Below, piece after piece: positions 8,149 through 17,389 of a stretch of DNA of 64,000 bases (position 1 is the stretch's first letter; each line of letters begins with the position of its first letter). The translations under genes were made by a program, and so were the position numbers. The notes beneath the pieces were generated by a model. That model ran no database searches, was not told where the DNA came from, and saw only the letters and a program-made list of their open reading frames with translations. Source of the DNA: Pseudomonas rhodesiae (lineage in GTDB: Bacteria > Pseudomonadota > Gammaproteobacteria > Pseudomonadales > Pseudomonadaceae); the NCBI RefSeq assembly GCF_007858255.1, contig NZ_VFEU01000007.1:186001-250000 (forward strand), in the 5' to 3' direction.

Positions 8149-9470
8149 GGTTCGGTTTCCGTGGAAGTGAGAAAAGTGCGGGACGGTGAAGCGCTCACCA
8201 GGACGGGGTTGGCTGGCCACCAATGCCGCGGAATGAGCAGCAGCGCGAGTGTGGCGGCCAGTGGAATCGACAGCCACGCAAAGGTGCTCTGCATCACAGC
8301 GCCGAAGAGCCATCCGGTGGCGGCCGATCCCAGTGTTTGTCCGAGGCCGGCTGCCGCGGCGAGCCCTCCCATCGCGATACCGAGCCGCCGCGCCGAGGTG
8401 CCGGCAGCGAGGTAGGCCAGGGTGGGGAGCACAAGACCCGTGCCCGCAGCCGTGAAACTCACGCCGACGTACAGCCACATCTCGCTGCCATGGCGGGCCA
8501 GCATCAGGAGCCCGGCGATGCCCAGGACCATGCCGCAGGCCAGTACGCGGCGTGGGTCGGCGCGCTCCAGCAGGCCGGTGAAGAACAGCACCGCGTTGAC
8601 GCCCAGCATCACCAGACTGCACTCGGCGAACATCAACGACACCTCTCGGGAGGAGAGATCGGGGTGGCGCTGGCCCTGCAGCACGATGCCGAGTTCAAAG
8701 CCGGCAAGCACGAACATGACCACACCGTTGAGAATCCAGAGCGCCAGGGAGCGGCTCCGGGGTGCTCCGTCGTGATCGGCTGCGTCCGCCTCTCCAAGGG
8801 AGGAAGGTGCGGGAAGCGTTGCGGCCAGGCCCAGCATCATCAGCGCGCCGAGCGCGGCCGAGAGTGCGATCACGAGCGTGGTCGATGAGCCCTGTACCAG
8901 CACGCTCAAGAAGCCCAGGCCGACAAGCCGTTCTGCAGCGGCGTTCAGGCCGGGGCCGAACAGGAACCCGAGCAGCGACATCGCACCCAGCCATGCAAAG
9001 CGCCTGGCGCGAATCGATTCTGCGGTGTACTGCGCGACGAGCGCCGGCACCACCGGCACGACCGCGGCCACAAAAAAGCCCGTCGCGCCGCGCAGCGCAT
9101 AGATGCCGATCACGCCCAGGGACTCGGGGCGCAGCAGCGGGAGCAGGCTGGCCACGTAGCCGATCAGGCCCACCAGCAACACGCGGGCACGCCCCAGCCT
9201 GTCCGCCAGCATGCCCCACAGGGGCGCACCCAGCAGTATGCCCGCCGTGTAGATGCCGCTGAGGTAGCCGACATGGCGCGCAAGCGTCGCAGGATCCGCG
9301 TCGCCCATCAAGGGCCGCAGCCAGTCGGGGATCAAGGGCATCAGTGCCCCATATCCGGCCGAGACGACGAATACGGCCGCAGCGAGCCAACCCAGCTGCG
9401 CGACGCCGAGGTCTTGCTGGCGGGTGGGCCCGGATTCGCGCGGTGATCGCATGGCGCGGCTCTCTACCAT
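8145..9470 (-). CDS. MFS transporter
   Basis: This is a 441-residue major facilitator with twelve predicted hydrophobic segments. The typical loop 2-3 motif is present as GAPLWGMLADRLGRARVLL near residue 90, and LRGATGFFVAAVVPVVPAL follows in TM4-5. The substrate is not apparent; relatives near copper genes are often drug or siderophore-like exporters. I chose ATG 9470 because it falls just past the stop of the ATPase gene; ATG 9452 is a possible alternative. It ends in an ATGA overlap with lemA. Confidence 0.88.
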   Translation of the reverse strand: MVESRAMRSPRESGPTRQQDLGVAQLGWLAAAVFVVSAGYGALMPLIPDWLRPLMGDADPATLARHVGYLSGIYTAGILLGAPLWGMLADRLGRARVLLVGLIGYVASLLPLLRPESLGVIGIYALRGATGFFVAAVVPVVPALVAQYTAESIRARRFAWLGAMSLLGFLFGPGLNAAAERLVGLGFLSVLVQGSSTTLVIALSAALGALMMLGLAATLPAPSSLGEADAADHDGAPRSRSLALWILNGVVMFVLAGFELGIVLQGQRHPDLSSREVSLMFAECSLVMLGVNAVLFFTGLLERADPRRVLACGMVLGIAGLLMLARHGSEMWLYVGVSFTAAGTGLVLPTLAYLAAGTSARRLGIAMGGLAAAAGLGQTLGSAATGWLFGAVMQSTFAWLSIPLAATLALLLIPRHWWPANPVLVSASPSRTFLTSTETEP

Positions 9471-9483
9471 GGTGGCCCGCCGC

Positions 9484-11949
9484 TCAGGCTGACGCGGCCG
9501 CTGGGACACTGGCACGCGACGTCACGCGCTTGATCCCCGGCAGGCGCGTGCGCTTGAGCATCAGCGCATTGATCGCGACGATCGCGGAACTGCCCGACAT
9601 GGACAATGCAGCGACCTCGGGCGACAAGGTGAACGGATACAGCACCCCGGCGGCCAGCGGGAAGGCGATCACGTTGTAGGCCACGGCCCACCAGAGGTTC
9701 TGGTGCATCTTGCGCAGCGTCGCCCGGGACAGTTCGATGGCCCCGACCACGTCGTAGGGGTCACTCTTCATCAACACCACCTGGGCGCTTTCCATCGCAA
9801 CGTCCGTCCCCGCGCCAATCGCAAAGCCCACGTCGGCCTGCGTCAGCGCCGGAGCGTCGTTGATGCCGTCGCCGACCATGCCGACCTTGTGACCCTGCTG
9901 CTGCAGTTCCTTGATCTTGGAAGCCTTCTGCCCGGGCAACACATCCGCAAGCACGATGTCGATACCCAGTTCCTTGCCGATGCGCTCGGCGGTCGCCTGG
10001 TTGTCCCCGGTCAGCATCGCGACCTTCACGCCGCGTGCCTGCAGCTTGGCGATCGTCTCGCGCGAGGTCGGCCGCACGGCATCGGCGATCGCGATGAGGC
10101 CGATCAGCCGGCCACCGCGCGCGACGTGGACCACAGTGCGCCCCCCGCCTTGCAGCCGCGCCGCCTCGCTGGCAAGGGGGGCCAGATCCACCTGTTCCGA
10201 CTGCATCAGCAGCCGGTTGCCCAGGAGCACCGTCTCGCCCCCGATAGTGGCCCGTGCGCCTTGCCCATCGATGTTGGTGAAGTTCTCGGTGACCTCCGTC
10301 GGCATGTCTCCCGCACGCTTGAGCACTGCGAGCGCGAGGGGGTGCTCGGAGAACTTCTCCACTGCGGCGGCCGTCGCCAGAAGCCGCGTCTCCTCGACAC
10401 CGGGCGCGGCCACCATCTCGACGACATCGGGCTGCCCCAGTGTCAAGGTGCCGGTCTTGTCGAACACCACGACCGTCAACTTGGTGGCGTTCTCCAATGC
10501 GGCCGCATTCTTGAAGAGAATGCCGTTCATTGCGCCCAGCCCGGTCCCGACCATGATGGCCATCGGGGTGGCCAGCCCCAGCGCATCAGGGCATGCGATC
10601 ACGAACACGGTGATGGTCAGGGTGAGTGCGAACAGTAATGTCTGTCCCATCACCCAGTACCAGACGCTGAAGGTCAGCAGGCCAATCACGATCGCCGCCA
10701 GCACCAGCCACTGGGATGCGTGGTCGGCCAGCAGCTGGCCGGGGGCCTTCGAGTTCTGGGCCTCCTGGACCAGCTTGACAATCTGCGCCAAGGCCGTGTC
10801 CGCGCCGACCTTCGTGGCCTTGTAGCGAAAGCTCCCGCTCTTGTTGATGCTGGCGCCTACGACGGTGCTGCCCACGCCCTTCTTGACCGGCATGGACTCG
10901 CCCGTCAGCATCGACTCGTCCACTTGCGACGCGCCCTCGACGATCTCGCCATCCACCGGGATCTTGTCGCCGGGCTTGATCACGACCAGTTCCCCGGCTG
11001 CAACCTCGGCGGTCGGTACCTTGGTCTCCACCCCGTTGCGCACGACCGTGGCCATGGGTGGGGCGAGATCCATCAACGCGCGAATCGCGTCGGATGCGCC
11101 CGCGCGGGCGCGCATCTCCAGCCAGTGCCCCAGCAGGATGAAGACCAGCAGCACCGATGCCGCTTCATAGAACACCTCACCCTCGTAGAAGAAGGTCGCG
11201 CCGATGCTGAACAGGTAGCCGGTGCCCACCGACAGCACGACCAACGTGGCCATGTTGGCGACGCCGTTGCGCAGCGCGCGCCACGCCGCCACGTAGAAAG
11301 GCCAACCTGGATAGATGATCGCGGCACTTGCGAGGAAGAAAAGAAAGAGCTTGTCGTCCAGCCCGAACGGCGTCTGGAAGTCGCCGAACATCTTCCCCAT
11401 CGGGGAATAGAAGAACACGGGAATGGCGAAGACCAGGGCCACGAAGAAGCGATTGCGCATGTCCCGAGCCATGTCCTGCATCGAGCCCGACCCGTGGCCC
11501 ATGTCGTGCATCATGTCGGCCATCGCAGGGTCGCCTGCGTGGGCCTGGTGCGCAGCATGGGCGGCGGGCGTCGTGGCCGCAGCCTTCGCGCGTGCGGCCG
11601 TGGCGGGGGCATGCGCGTGGTGCCCCTCATGCCCCATCTCTTGCGCCTGACGTGCGGGTGCGCCGTGATGGCCGTGCACCGCATGGCTGGGGTCGGCAGA
11701 GACGCCAGCGGCGGGCGCGCACACGTGCTTGGGCGTCTGCTCGCCACGGCAGTGATAGCCGCATTCGGCGATGCGCTGGCGCAGATCCTCGACACTGAGT
11801 TGTCCCTCATCGAGATGGACCGTTGCGCTTCCCGCAACATAGTTGACATCTGCATGATGGACGCCGGGAAGCTGCAGCAGCTTGCGGCGTACTCCCTCCG
11901 CGCTCAGGCTCGATACGAGCCCTCCGACTTCAACGTTGATCGACTTCAT
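9484..11949 (-). CDS. copper-type heavy metal P1B ATPase with CPD motif and His-rich linker
   Basis: This 821-residue transport ATPase has an N-terminal HMA-like domain (1-70) that lacks the CxxC pair, since [11 protein letters not shown] stands where GMxCxxC is expected. A His/Met-rich linker (about 90-160) follows. The pump core has TGES, DKTGTLT near 498 and GDGINDAP. The ion-path motif in TM6 reads CPD (about residues 455-457), not CPC. TM7 has YN and TM8 has MSGSS, both typical of Cu(I) pumps. ATG 11949 has an AGGAAGA ribosome site. It probably exports Cu(I) or a related ion from the cytoplasm; the odd motif leaves the ion open. Confidence 0.93.
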   Translation of the reverse strand: MKSINVEVGGLVSSLSAEGVRRKLLQLPGVHHADVNYVAGSATVHLDEGQLSVEDLRQRIAECGYHCRGEQTPKHVCAPAAGVSADPSHAVHGHHGAPARQAQEMGHEGHHAHAPATAARAKAAATTPAAHAAHQAHAGDPAMADMMHDMGHGSGSMQDMARDMRNRFFVALVFAIPVFFYSPMGKMFGDFQTPFGLDDKLFLFFLASAAIIYPGWPFYVAAWRALRNGVANMATLVVLSVGTGYLFSIGATFFYEGEVFYEAASVLLVFILLGHWLEMRARAGASDAIRALMDLAPPMATVVRNGVETKVPTAEVAAGELVVIKPGDKIPVDGEIVEGASQVDESMLTGESMPVKKGVGSTVVGASINKSGSFRYKATKVGADTALAQIVKLVQEAQNSKAPGQLLADHASQWLVLAAIVIGLLTFSVWYWVMGQTLLFALTLTITVFVIACPDALGLATPMAIMVGTGLGAMNGILFKNAAALENATKLTVVVFDKTGTLTLGQPDVVEMVAAPGVEETRLLATAAAVEKFSEHPLALAVLKRAGDMPTEVTENFTNIDGQGARATIGGETVLLGNRLLMQSEQVDLAPLASEAARLQGGGRTVVHVARGGRLIGLIAIADAVRPTSRETIAKLQARGVKVAMLTGDNQATAERIGKELGIDIVLADVLPGQKASKIKELQQQGHKVGMVGDGINDAPALTQADVGFAIGAGTDVAMESAQVVLMKSDPYDVVGAIELSRATLRKMHQNLWWAVAYNVIAFPLAAGVLYPFTLSPEVAALSMSGSSAIVAINALMLKRTRLPGIKRVTSRASVPAAASA

Positions 11950-11981
11950 GGCTGTTCTTCCTGTTCGCTGTGTTCGTGGTC

Positions 11982-12845
11982 TCAACGAGCGAGTCGGCCC
12001 GAGTCCAGGCAGTCCTGCGAGAACTCGAAGACGATCTCCCGGTCGGGAGCGATGACCTTGTGCTTCTTGCCGGCGTAGTGCAGCCGGGAGAGGATGTCTC
12101 TGATCAGGTTGAGCCTCGCCAACCGTTTGTTGTCGGCGTGCACGACAGACCAGGGCGCCGCGGCCGTATGGGTGCGCATGAACATCTCGTCGCGCGCCCG
12201 TGTATAGCCGTCCCAGTGCTTCAGCGCGACGGCATCCACCGGGCTCGACTTCCACTGTTTGAGGGGATCACGGCGGCGTTCCCCGAGCCGGCGGCTCTGC
12301 TCCTTCTTGCCGATGTCGAGGTAATACTTCAGCAGCTTGATGCCGGAGTTGACCAGCATCTCCTCGAACTTGGGCACTGAGTTCATGAATTCCTCGTGCT
12401 CCTCGGCGGTACAGAAGCCCATCACCGGTTCCACGCCCGCACGGTTGTACCAACTGCGGTTGAACACCACGAGCTCTTCGCCAACTGGCAGGTGCGGGAC
12501 GTAGCGCTGGAAGTACCAGCCCGTGCGATCCCGGTCGGAGGGCTTTCCTAGCGCGACGACCCGTGTTTCCCGAGGACTCAGGTGTTCGACCAGCCGCTTG
12601 ATGCTGCCGTCCTTGCCTGCGCCGTCCCTTCCCTCCAAGAGGATCAGGATACGGTCGTTGCATTTGATGAAATGCCGCTGCAGTTTCACCAGTTCGATCT
12701 GCAGCATGTGCAACTGTGCTTCGTAGTCCTCGCGGCCGATCGAGCGTGTCGCTGTCTCGTCGCGCGCTGAGCCGTGGGCAGTGCCGGTGCCGTCCACATC
12801 GGCCTTGTGCTTGGCGCCTTTGGCACCCTTCTTGTTCTTTGCCAT
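11982..12845 (-). CDS. ppk2: polyphosphate kinase 2 (PPK2 family)
   Basis: This 287-residue PPK2 protein has a Lys/Gly-rich N-terminus, the P-loop [14 protein letters not shown] near residue 70, the lid region with [14 protein letters not shown], and the acidic/aromatic segment [18 protein letters not shown]. One-domain PPK2 enzymes transfer phosphate between polyphosphate and nucleoside mono- or diphosphates, so it can make nucleoside di- or triphosphate from polyphosphate. Thirty-two bases separate it from the ATPase gene downstream. Polyphosphate also binds metals, which may explain its place here (inference). Confidence 0.93.
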   Translation of the reverse strand: MAKNKKGAKGAKHKADVDGTGTAHGSARDETATRSIGREDYEAQLHMLQIELVKLQRHFIKCNDRILILLEGRDGAGKDGSIKRLVEHLSPRETRVVALGKPSDRDRTGWYFQRYVPHLPVGEELVVFNRSWYNRAGVEPVMGFCTAEEHEEFMNSVPKFEEMLVNSGIKLLKYYLDIGKKEQSRRLGERRRDPLKQWKSSPVDAVALKHWDGYTRARDEMFMRTHTAAAPWSVVHADNKRLARLNLIRDILSRLHYAGKKHKVIAPDREIVFEFSQDCLDSGRLAR

Positions 12846-12855
12846 GGGTTCTCCG

Positions 12856-13014
12856 TTAGGTCTGGTCGCAGGCGATCAGCATTGCGTGTGTCGACGCCCG
12901 GCGGGGCGCGGCGCTCATGTCCGCATCCGAGCGGGAGCCGCAGCCATCGCCTAGTCCGTAGGCTGCAGCCAGGTACGGTCGATTGATGCGCTGACGCCAG
13001 CGGGTCTTCTTCAT
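12856..13014 (-). CDS. possible 52-residue protein
   Basis: This small open frame fills the gap between the methyltransferase gene and ppk2. Its ATG lies one base past the methyltransferase stop, with GAGG about 5 bases upstream, and it ends 10 bases before ATG of ppk2, so it fits the packing of the operon. The product is basic at the N-terminus (MKKTRWRQRINRPY) with no recognised domain. It could equally be a leader; I do not know the family. Confidence 0.4.
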   Translation of the reverse strand: MKKTRWRQRINRPYLAAAYGLGDGCGSRSDADMSAAPRRASTHAMLIACDQT

Positions 13015-13015
13015 G

Positions 13016-13666
13016 TCAGCCTCGCTGGCGCGTGTCCGAGAGGGAGGGAAGGAAGCGCGGCGTGCGCGCGGCATAGGCGTCGAACTCGGCGCCGAACTGC
13101 TTGCGCATGTCCTTCTCCTCGTTGACTGCCAGCCTCGAATACATCACGACGAGGAAGGGGAACATCAGCAGCGTCAACAGCGTCGGCCACTGCAGCAGAA
13201 AGCCGAAAAGGATCGCCACGAAGGCCACATACTGCGGGTGCCGAATCCTGGCGTATGGGCCGCTCACGGCAAGTTGGGCGTGCCGTTGCGCGTGGTAGAG
13301 CACCGTCCAGGCGCTCGACAGAAGCCAGAAGCCGCCCCCGATGAAGATGTAGCTTGCGATATGAAGCGGGCTGAAGTGAGGGTCGCCGCTCTCGCCCAGC
13401 AGGGTCGACCAGAGATGGCCGCTGTTGTGCGACAGCAAGTCCAGACTGGGATACTTGGTCTGAAGCCAGCCGGACAGCACGTACAGCGTCAGCGGAAAGC
13501 CGTACATCTCGACGAACAAGGCAACAATGAACGCTGCGAATGTCCCGAAGGTTCTCCAGTCGCGCGAGGTCTGCGGTTTGAAGAAGCTGAAGGCGAACAT
13601 GATGAAGACCGCCGAGTTCACGAGGACGAGCAGCCAAAGCCCATAAGCGGGCGCATCGTGGTTCAT
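13016..13666 (-). CDS. isoprenylcysteine carboxyl methyltransferase (ICMT)-like membrane protein
   Basis: This 216-residue membrane protein has about five hydrophobic segments. The C-terminal half carries the ICMT/PEMT-like signature VSGPYARIRHPQYVAFVAIL near residue 135, followed by EEKDMRKQFGAEFDAYAART, the SAM-binding and catalytic region of this superfamily. The bacterial substrate is unknown. Genes of this family are common neighbours of bacterial copper and heavy-metal pumps. The start is coupled to DUF2933 (stop at 13663, ATGA type). Confidence 0.9.
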   Translation of the reverse strand: MNHDAPAYGLWLLVLVNSAVFIMFAFSFFKPQTSRDWRTFGTFAAFIVALFVEMYGFPLTLYVLSGWLQTKYPSLDLLSHNSGHLWSTLLGESGDPHFSPLHIASYIFIGGGFWLLSSAWTVLYHAQRHAQLAVSGPYARIRHPQYVAFVAILFGFLLQWPTLLTLLMFPFLVVMYSRLAVNEEKDMRKQFGAEFDAYAARTPRFLPSLSDTRQRG

Positions 13667-13902
13667 TTGCGCTCTCCCGGGTACGGTGAATTCGCCTTGC
13701 TACCGTCGCCTGGTACGGCATGGCGATGCATCAGCACATGAGCGATGACGCAAGTCGCCAAGAGGACCAGTGGCAGCGCGGCCAGGTAGTGCCCGCGGTG
13801 TTCCGTCAGCAGCATGTAGATGCTCACGGCCAGGAAGACCAGAAAGCCCAGGAACCATCGCGAGCGCGAAAACCTTGGACCGGTGCGGTGAGAAGTTGTC
13901 AT
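13663..13902 (-). CDS. DUF2933 family small membrane protein
   Basis: This 79-residue protein has two hydrophobic segments and the DUF2933 pattern: FLGFLVFLAVSIYMLLTEHR, then HYLAALPLVLLATCVIAHVL and HRHAVPG. ATG 13902 is preceded by a strong AGGAGG ribosome site, so I prefer it over an in-frame ATG at 13917. The family occurs in copper and silver resistance clusters and its short His-rich end may bind metal, but no activity is established. Confidence 0.88.
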   Translation of the reverse strand: MTTSHRTGPRFSRSRWFLGFLVFLAVSIYMLLTEHRGHYLAALPLVLLATCVIAHVLMHRHAVPGDGSKANSPYPGERK

Positions 13903-13913
13903 GGTTGTCCTCC

Positions 13914-14315
13914 TCACATCGCCGGCTCAGGCATCCGGTCCATCATCATCTGCATCATAGATTGGCACATGTCCATGCGCATTTCGAGCATTTGCTGCCG
14001 CTCAGCTGTCGGCGCCGACTCGGCTCCATCCTTCATTGCGCCCATCATCGCCATGCCAGCCCGCATGGCCTGCATGTGTTCGGCCATGAGCGCCTTGCGC
14101 TGCGCAGGCGTCTTCGCAGCCACCATCCGTTCGTGCATGGCCTGCATCGACTTCAGTTGCGCATCCATGCCCTCGGTGGTCGGCGCCCTTGGCGTCTCGG
14201 CCGCAGTCGGACTCGCACCTGCGGGGTGATGGGCCTGATGGTTGTCCTGCGCGAACGCAGACAAGGTGACCAGTGCGGCGCCAACGATGGCCGCGATCGA
14301 ATGCGTGAATTTCAT
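13914..14315 (-). CDS. Met-rich periplasmic protein of a copper cluster
   Basis: This 133-residue exported protein has a signal peptide ending AFA|QD after about 24 residues and then an extremely Met-rich body: MQAMRAGMAMMGAMKDG near 85 and MRMDMCQSMMQMMMDRMPEP at the end, with HHPAG near the mature N-terminus. Clustered Met and His fit Cu(I) or Ag(I) binding in the periplasm (inference from composition). ATG 14315 has an AAGGAG site. It is the first gene of the long operon and lies just below the MerR-type promoter at 14387-14417. Confidence 0.8.
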   Translation of the reverse strand: MKFTHSIAAIVGAALVTLSAFAQDNHQAHHPAGASPTAAETPRAPTTEGMDAQLKSMQAMHERMVAAKTPAQRKALMAEHMQAMRAGMAMMGAMKDGAESAPTAERQQMLEMRMDMCQSMMQMMMDRMPEPAM

Positions 14316-14386
14316 TTCTCTCTCCTTTAGCCGCGGGTGCCTGCCATTGGGGCGAAACCGATGTCGCCGCAAGCGGACAAAGCCCT

Positions 14387-14417
14387 ATGAAAACTCCGTA
14401 GTCGGGTACAGAGTCAA
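14387..14417 (-). promoter_or_regulatory. MerR-type promoter/operator of the copper operon
   Basis: On the minus strand TTGACT (14412-14417) and TTTCAT (14387-14392) are separated by 19 bases, the over-long spacer used by MerR-family activators. The spacer region carries a dyad: actccgta at 14393-14400 and tacagagt at 14407-14414 match with one G-T type mismatch. It lies 72 bases upstream of the first operon gene and downstream of the CopL-like gene. The MerR regulator at 15049-15471 is the obvious candidate to bind it. Confidence 0.8.
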
Positions 14418-14470
14418 GGCTTATGAGTTGTGCGCCGGCTGTGACCGACACGGCAACTCAAAAGGAGGCG

Positions 14471-14905
14471 CTACAGCGCGAGACGCTCAAACAGCAGCCA
14501 GGAAGGCTGCTTTGGAGGAGGCCGCTCGTGACCCCTCGATGGGATGGCTCGCAGAGCCAACGTCGGAGCCAGCAGCTGGTCTCCATAGGCGGGAGGCGCC
14601 AAACCGACGAGGTCGAACGCGAAGGTTGGTGCTTTCTGAATGGCGGACTGGTTGACGTCGCCGCAGAGCTTCAGGCACGGGGCCTTCGACGGGTCGTGGG
14701 AACCTTCTTCGTGCTCACCATGGAGGCCTTCATGATTTCCATGCCCGGACGATGGGACATGCTCATATCCGACAGCATGCCGATGTTGCTGCGGAGACTC
14801 CAGAAGGCAGGCATTGGCCACCCCGGCCCCGAGCGCAAACAGCCATACCCCGAGCACCATCCACGCGATGGCGCGAATCCTGCGGTGGTTGAGAAGTGTG
14901 CGCAT
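14471..14905 (-). CDS. exported His/Cys-rich protein (CopL-like)
   Basis: This 144-residue protein has a signal peptide of about 30 residues (MRTLLNHRRIRAIAWMVLGV then LFALGAGVANA|C) and then a His-rich stretch with CLLESP, HVPSSGHGNH and APCLKLCGDVNQSA. The plan, a short exported His/Cys protein beside a metal regulator, is like CopL-type proteins of copper operons, but similarity is by composition and layout, so the family call is tentative. ATG 14905 is the first plausible start after the divergent promoter region. Confidence 0.65.
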   Translation of the reverse strand: MRTLLNHRRIRAIAWMVLGVWLFALGAGVANACLLESPQQHRHAVGYEHVPSSGHGNHEGLHGEHEEGSHDPSKAPCLKLCGDVNQSAIQKAPTFAFDLVGLAPPAYGDQLLAPTLALRAIPSRGHERPPPKQPSWLLFERLAL

Positions 14906-15048
14906 GTGCGGCCTATTGACCCATTGACACCTGTGATCATATTCCCAACTGAGCTGCGGGAAATTGATTTGGATCAAATGGAGGCAAGGGTCAACTACGC
15001 GGTACTGCGTTATCCTGTGTTGCTCGTGAATAGACAGTGGATCGCTCG
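14906..15048. promoter_or_regulatory. divergent control region between the CopL-like gene and merR
   Basis: This is a 143-base intergenic region. It contains a near-perfect palindrome at 14997-15010 (acgcggtactgcgt, one mismatch) and an imperfect dyad with arms ttgat/atcaa near 14964-14977. A TTGACC on the minus strand at about 14987-14992 could be a -35 box for the CopL-like gene. I cannot place a certain -10 for either direction. Confidence 0.5.
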
Positions 15049-15471
15049 ATGAACGAAGGTTTGGGTGATTGGATGACGGTCGGCAGGCTGGCGAAGGTCG
15101 CTGGCGTCGGCGTGGAGACAATCCGCTACTACCAGGGACGTGGCCTTTTGCCGATTCCGAAAAACGCCGGCAGCTTCCGGCGCTACCCCGGTTCGATGAT
15201 CCAGCGGATCGGCTTCATCAAGCGCGCTCAGAGCCTTGGGTTCTCGCTGGACGAGGTGAAATCGCTCTTGGACCTGGAGGATGGGCGGAATCGCCGTGCT
15301 ATTCAGACGGTGACACGGCGGCGCCTTGACCAGATCGATGAGAAGGTCGGCGATCTTGAGCGCATGCGAGGCGCTCTGCGGGACATGCTGGTGAGGTGCG
15401 AAGAGACGGGAGAGGCGCTGCCTTGTCCCATCATCGCTGCGCTGATGGCGCCTTTGACTCCCTCCGAATGA
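15049..15471 (+). CDS. MerR family metal-responsive regulator
   Basis: This 140-residue regulator has a MerR winged helix (MTVGRLAKVAGVGVETIRYY then GLLPIPKNAGSFRRYP), a dimerisation helix and a C-terminal metal loop with C-(8)-C (RCEETGEALPCPII). This loop spacing equals that of mercury MerR, yet the third Cys of MerR (about Cys79 in the dimer helix) is absent here. ATG 15049 is used; GTG 15037 and ATG 15073 are also possible. The gene is divergent from the copper-type genes, whose promoter has the 19-base spacer typical of MerR targets. Copper or another soft metal is the likely signal. Confidence 0.88.
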   Translation: MNEGLGDWMTVGRLAKVAGVGVETIRYYQGRGLLPIPKNAGSFRRYPGSMIQRIGFIKRAQSLGFSLDEVKSLLDLEDGRNRRAIQTVTRRRLDQIDEKVGDLERMRGALRDMLVRCEETGEALPCPIIAALMAPLTPSE

Positions 15472-15526
15472 AGGTATGGCGTGGGAGCCAGTCCCGGCGA
15501 AGTTGAGAAGTTCATGTTGACCCTCG

Positions 15527-17389
15527 TCACCTTCCTGAAGTCTCGTCGCCGTGTTTGGTGTCACCCAACAGGCATAGATAGGGATTGCTCGGAGGCGTTT
15601 CCGGGAAAAGCAGGCTCGAATCTTCCAGAAGGTATCCGTGCAGGCGGCGGGACTTTCTTGGCCCGGTGACTTCGCACGTCCAAATGTTCAGGCCATTGGG
15701 GTGCTTGACGTGTAGTTGGAGCTTTTCAAAGCGCTTCTGCACCCACTGCCAATCCTGTTGCTCTTCTTGCCTGGCCAGTGCGTCCACTTGCGGATGCTCC
15801 TGCGCATAGCGTTGGAAGACGCCTGGGCTGACGAGATAGGCGGTGCCGCTCACGGTATGCACGAGCGCCTTCGCGTCGTTGATGATGAGCCGGCGGGAAG
15901 CGATGCCCTGTTTCAGCCACGCTATGAAGTGCTCTCCGGATGGCTGCGTTGTCCTGGGCGTCGGCGCTGGGGACGAACGCTGAGGGGTGGTCAAGGGTGG
16001 CGCTTCGGTACGCGCGGCAGACACCAGCTCAGAAAGTGCTTCAGCATCCTGCCGGGTCGCGGGTGAATCCCCCATGCCCACCATCGAAAGCATGTCTTCC
16101 ATCGCGTCGGGCAGCGGCTCACCTTCCGTTGAAGGAGAGGAGTTACCTTTCTCCCATGGCGGAACCTCTTGGCCCTCCGAAGCGGACTGCGCTTCTGCCG
16201 GCGGAATGGTGGCGGACACATCGGCCTCTTTGGCCGTGGCCGCCGCGTCGATCGACACCGTGCCGGTAAACGGCGCCGGCCTCTCGCGTGGCTCCCAGAT
16301 CAGCGCGGGCGCGAGGCGCAACAAGGTGAACGAGTGGGACCAGCCGGTGGAACTGGTCACGGTCGCACGCCAGATCGCCTTGCCGTCGGGCGTGGGCCAC
16401 AGCATGCCGTGATCCTGCAGGACGTTGAACACCGCGGTGTTGTTCGCGGGGATGCCATCGACACCTTGGGACAACAGATGCGCACGCAATTTGTCCGATA
16501 CCGTCTTGCTCACCAGCCACAGCGTGTCCTCGGTGAGCCAGCCATCGGAGGCTTCGGGCTGGTTCAGCTTCAGCTCTTCCTTGAGCAGGTAGCGCAGTCC
16601 GTTGACCAGCTTGCGTTGCAGCGAGTGCTTAGGCGCGGCCATGGCGCGCGCGGGATCGCCGCCCAGTTCCTGGGCCACGGAAGCGCGGTCGGCCTGTACG
16701 ACCAGTTCGCCCAGCACACCGGCGTGCTCGTACTGGCCGGCCAGGACGTAGAGCAGCGGTCCCCACAGGTCGGGATAGCCACTGAGCCAGTCCAGGGCAT
16801 CACGGTCGAGCAGTTGACGGTAGAGTAAACCTGTCGCGGCGCTGTGGAGCCGATATTCCCGATCGTCGCGGTAGCGGAAGCGGTATGGCTGGTGCAGCGG
16901 GCCGTGCCAGGGGTGCCACAGCGAGCCGTCGGACAGTTCGACGTGCAGATCGACGGCGATCTTGCCGATGTCGTGCAGCAGCGCGGCATAAGCGACTGCG
17001 GCAGTCCAGGCTTCAGACTGCGCCGCCTGGTCTTCGGGACTGCCGCCAATGGGCAGCAGATGGGACTGCCGCAGCTTGAGCGCATAGGCGACGATCTCCA
17101 ACCCGTGATCCAGCATGCCGCCGGGGTAAGCGTGGTGATGGCTTTCCGATGCGGGGAATTGTTGGACCAACTCGGCGTAGTGCTCCAGCGGCGTGCGGTA
17201 TAGGGTGGCGAACTGCCGCCGCGACAGCGACGTGCGCTGCCAGATGTGTTCCAGCAGCTTCTGCCGGCGCGGTGTTGCCAGCAGCGATGCGGCCGATTCG
17301 GGCCGCAGCAACCCTTTCGGGAGGTCGGTGGCGGGCGCTGGCGACGGGGCAGCGACCGGGGGCCGTTTTCGCTGGAACAGGGAGAGCAT
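15527..17389 (-). CDS. mobH: MobH family conjugative relaxase (TraI-like, PFGI-1 class)
   Basis: This 620-residue relaxase is of the ICE type. The TraI_2 domain (about 30-330) has the MobH three-histidine motif SHHHAYPGGMLDHGLEI and the HD motif LLHDIGKIAVDLHVEL. A variable Pro/Ser/Glu-rich linker runs from about 395 to 500, then comes the C-terminal TraI_2_C domain (HFIAWLKQGIASRRLIIN, CEVTGPRKSRRLHGYLL). It nicks DNA at oriT to begin transfer. ATG 17389 follows an AGAGGA site; the frame upstream lacks homology. oriT itself is not proven, but the region directly upstream is repeat-rich. Confidence 0.95.
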   Translation of the reverse strand: MLSLFQRKRPPVAAPSPAPATDLPKGLLRPESAASLLATPRRQKLLEHIWQRTSLSRRQFATLYRTPLEHYAELVQQFPASESHHHAYPGGMLDHGLEIVAYALKLRQSHLLPIGGSPEDQAAQSEAWTAAVAYAALLHDIGKIAVDLHVELSDGSLWHPWHGPLHQPYRFRYRDDREYRLHSAATGLLYRQLLDRDALDWLSGYPDLWGPLLYVLAGQYEHAGVLGELVVQADRASVAQELGGDPARAMAAPKHSLQRKLVNGLRYLLKEELKLNQPEASDGWLTEDTLWLVSKTVSDKLRAHLLSQGVDGIPANNTAVFNVLQDHGMLWPTPDGKAIWRATVTSSTGWSHSFTLLRLAPALIWEPRERPAPFTGTVSIDAAATAKEADVSATIPPAEAQSASEGQEVPPWEKGNSSPSTEGEPLPDAMEDMLSMVGMGDSPATRQDAEALSELVSAARTEAPPLTTPQRSSPAPTPRTTQPSGEHFIAWLKQGIASRRLIINDAKALVHTVSGTAYLVSPGVFQRYAQEHPQVDALARQEEQQDWQWVQKRFEKLQLHVKHPNGLNIWTCEVTGPRKSRRLHGYLLEDSSLLFPETPPSNPYLCLLGDTKHGDETSGR

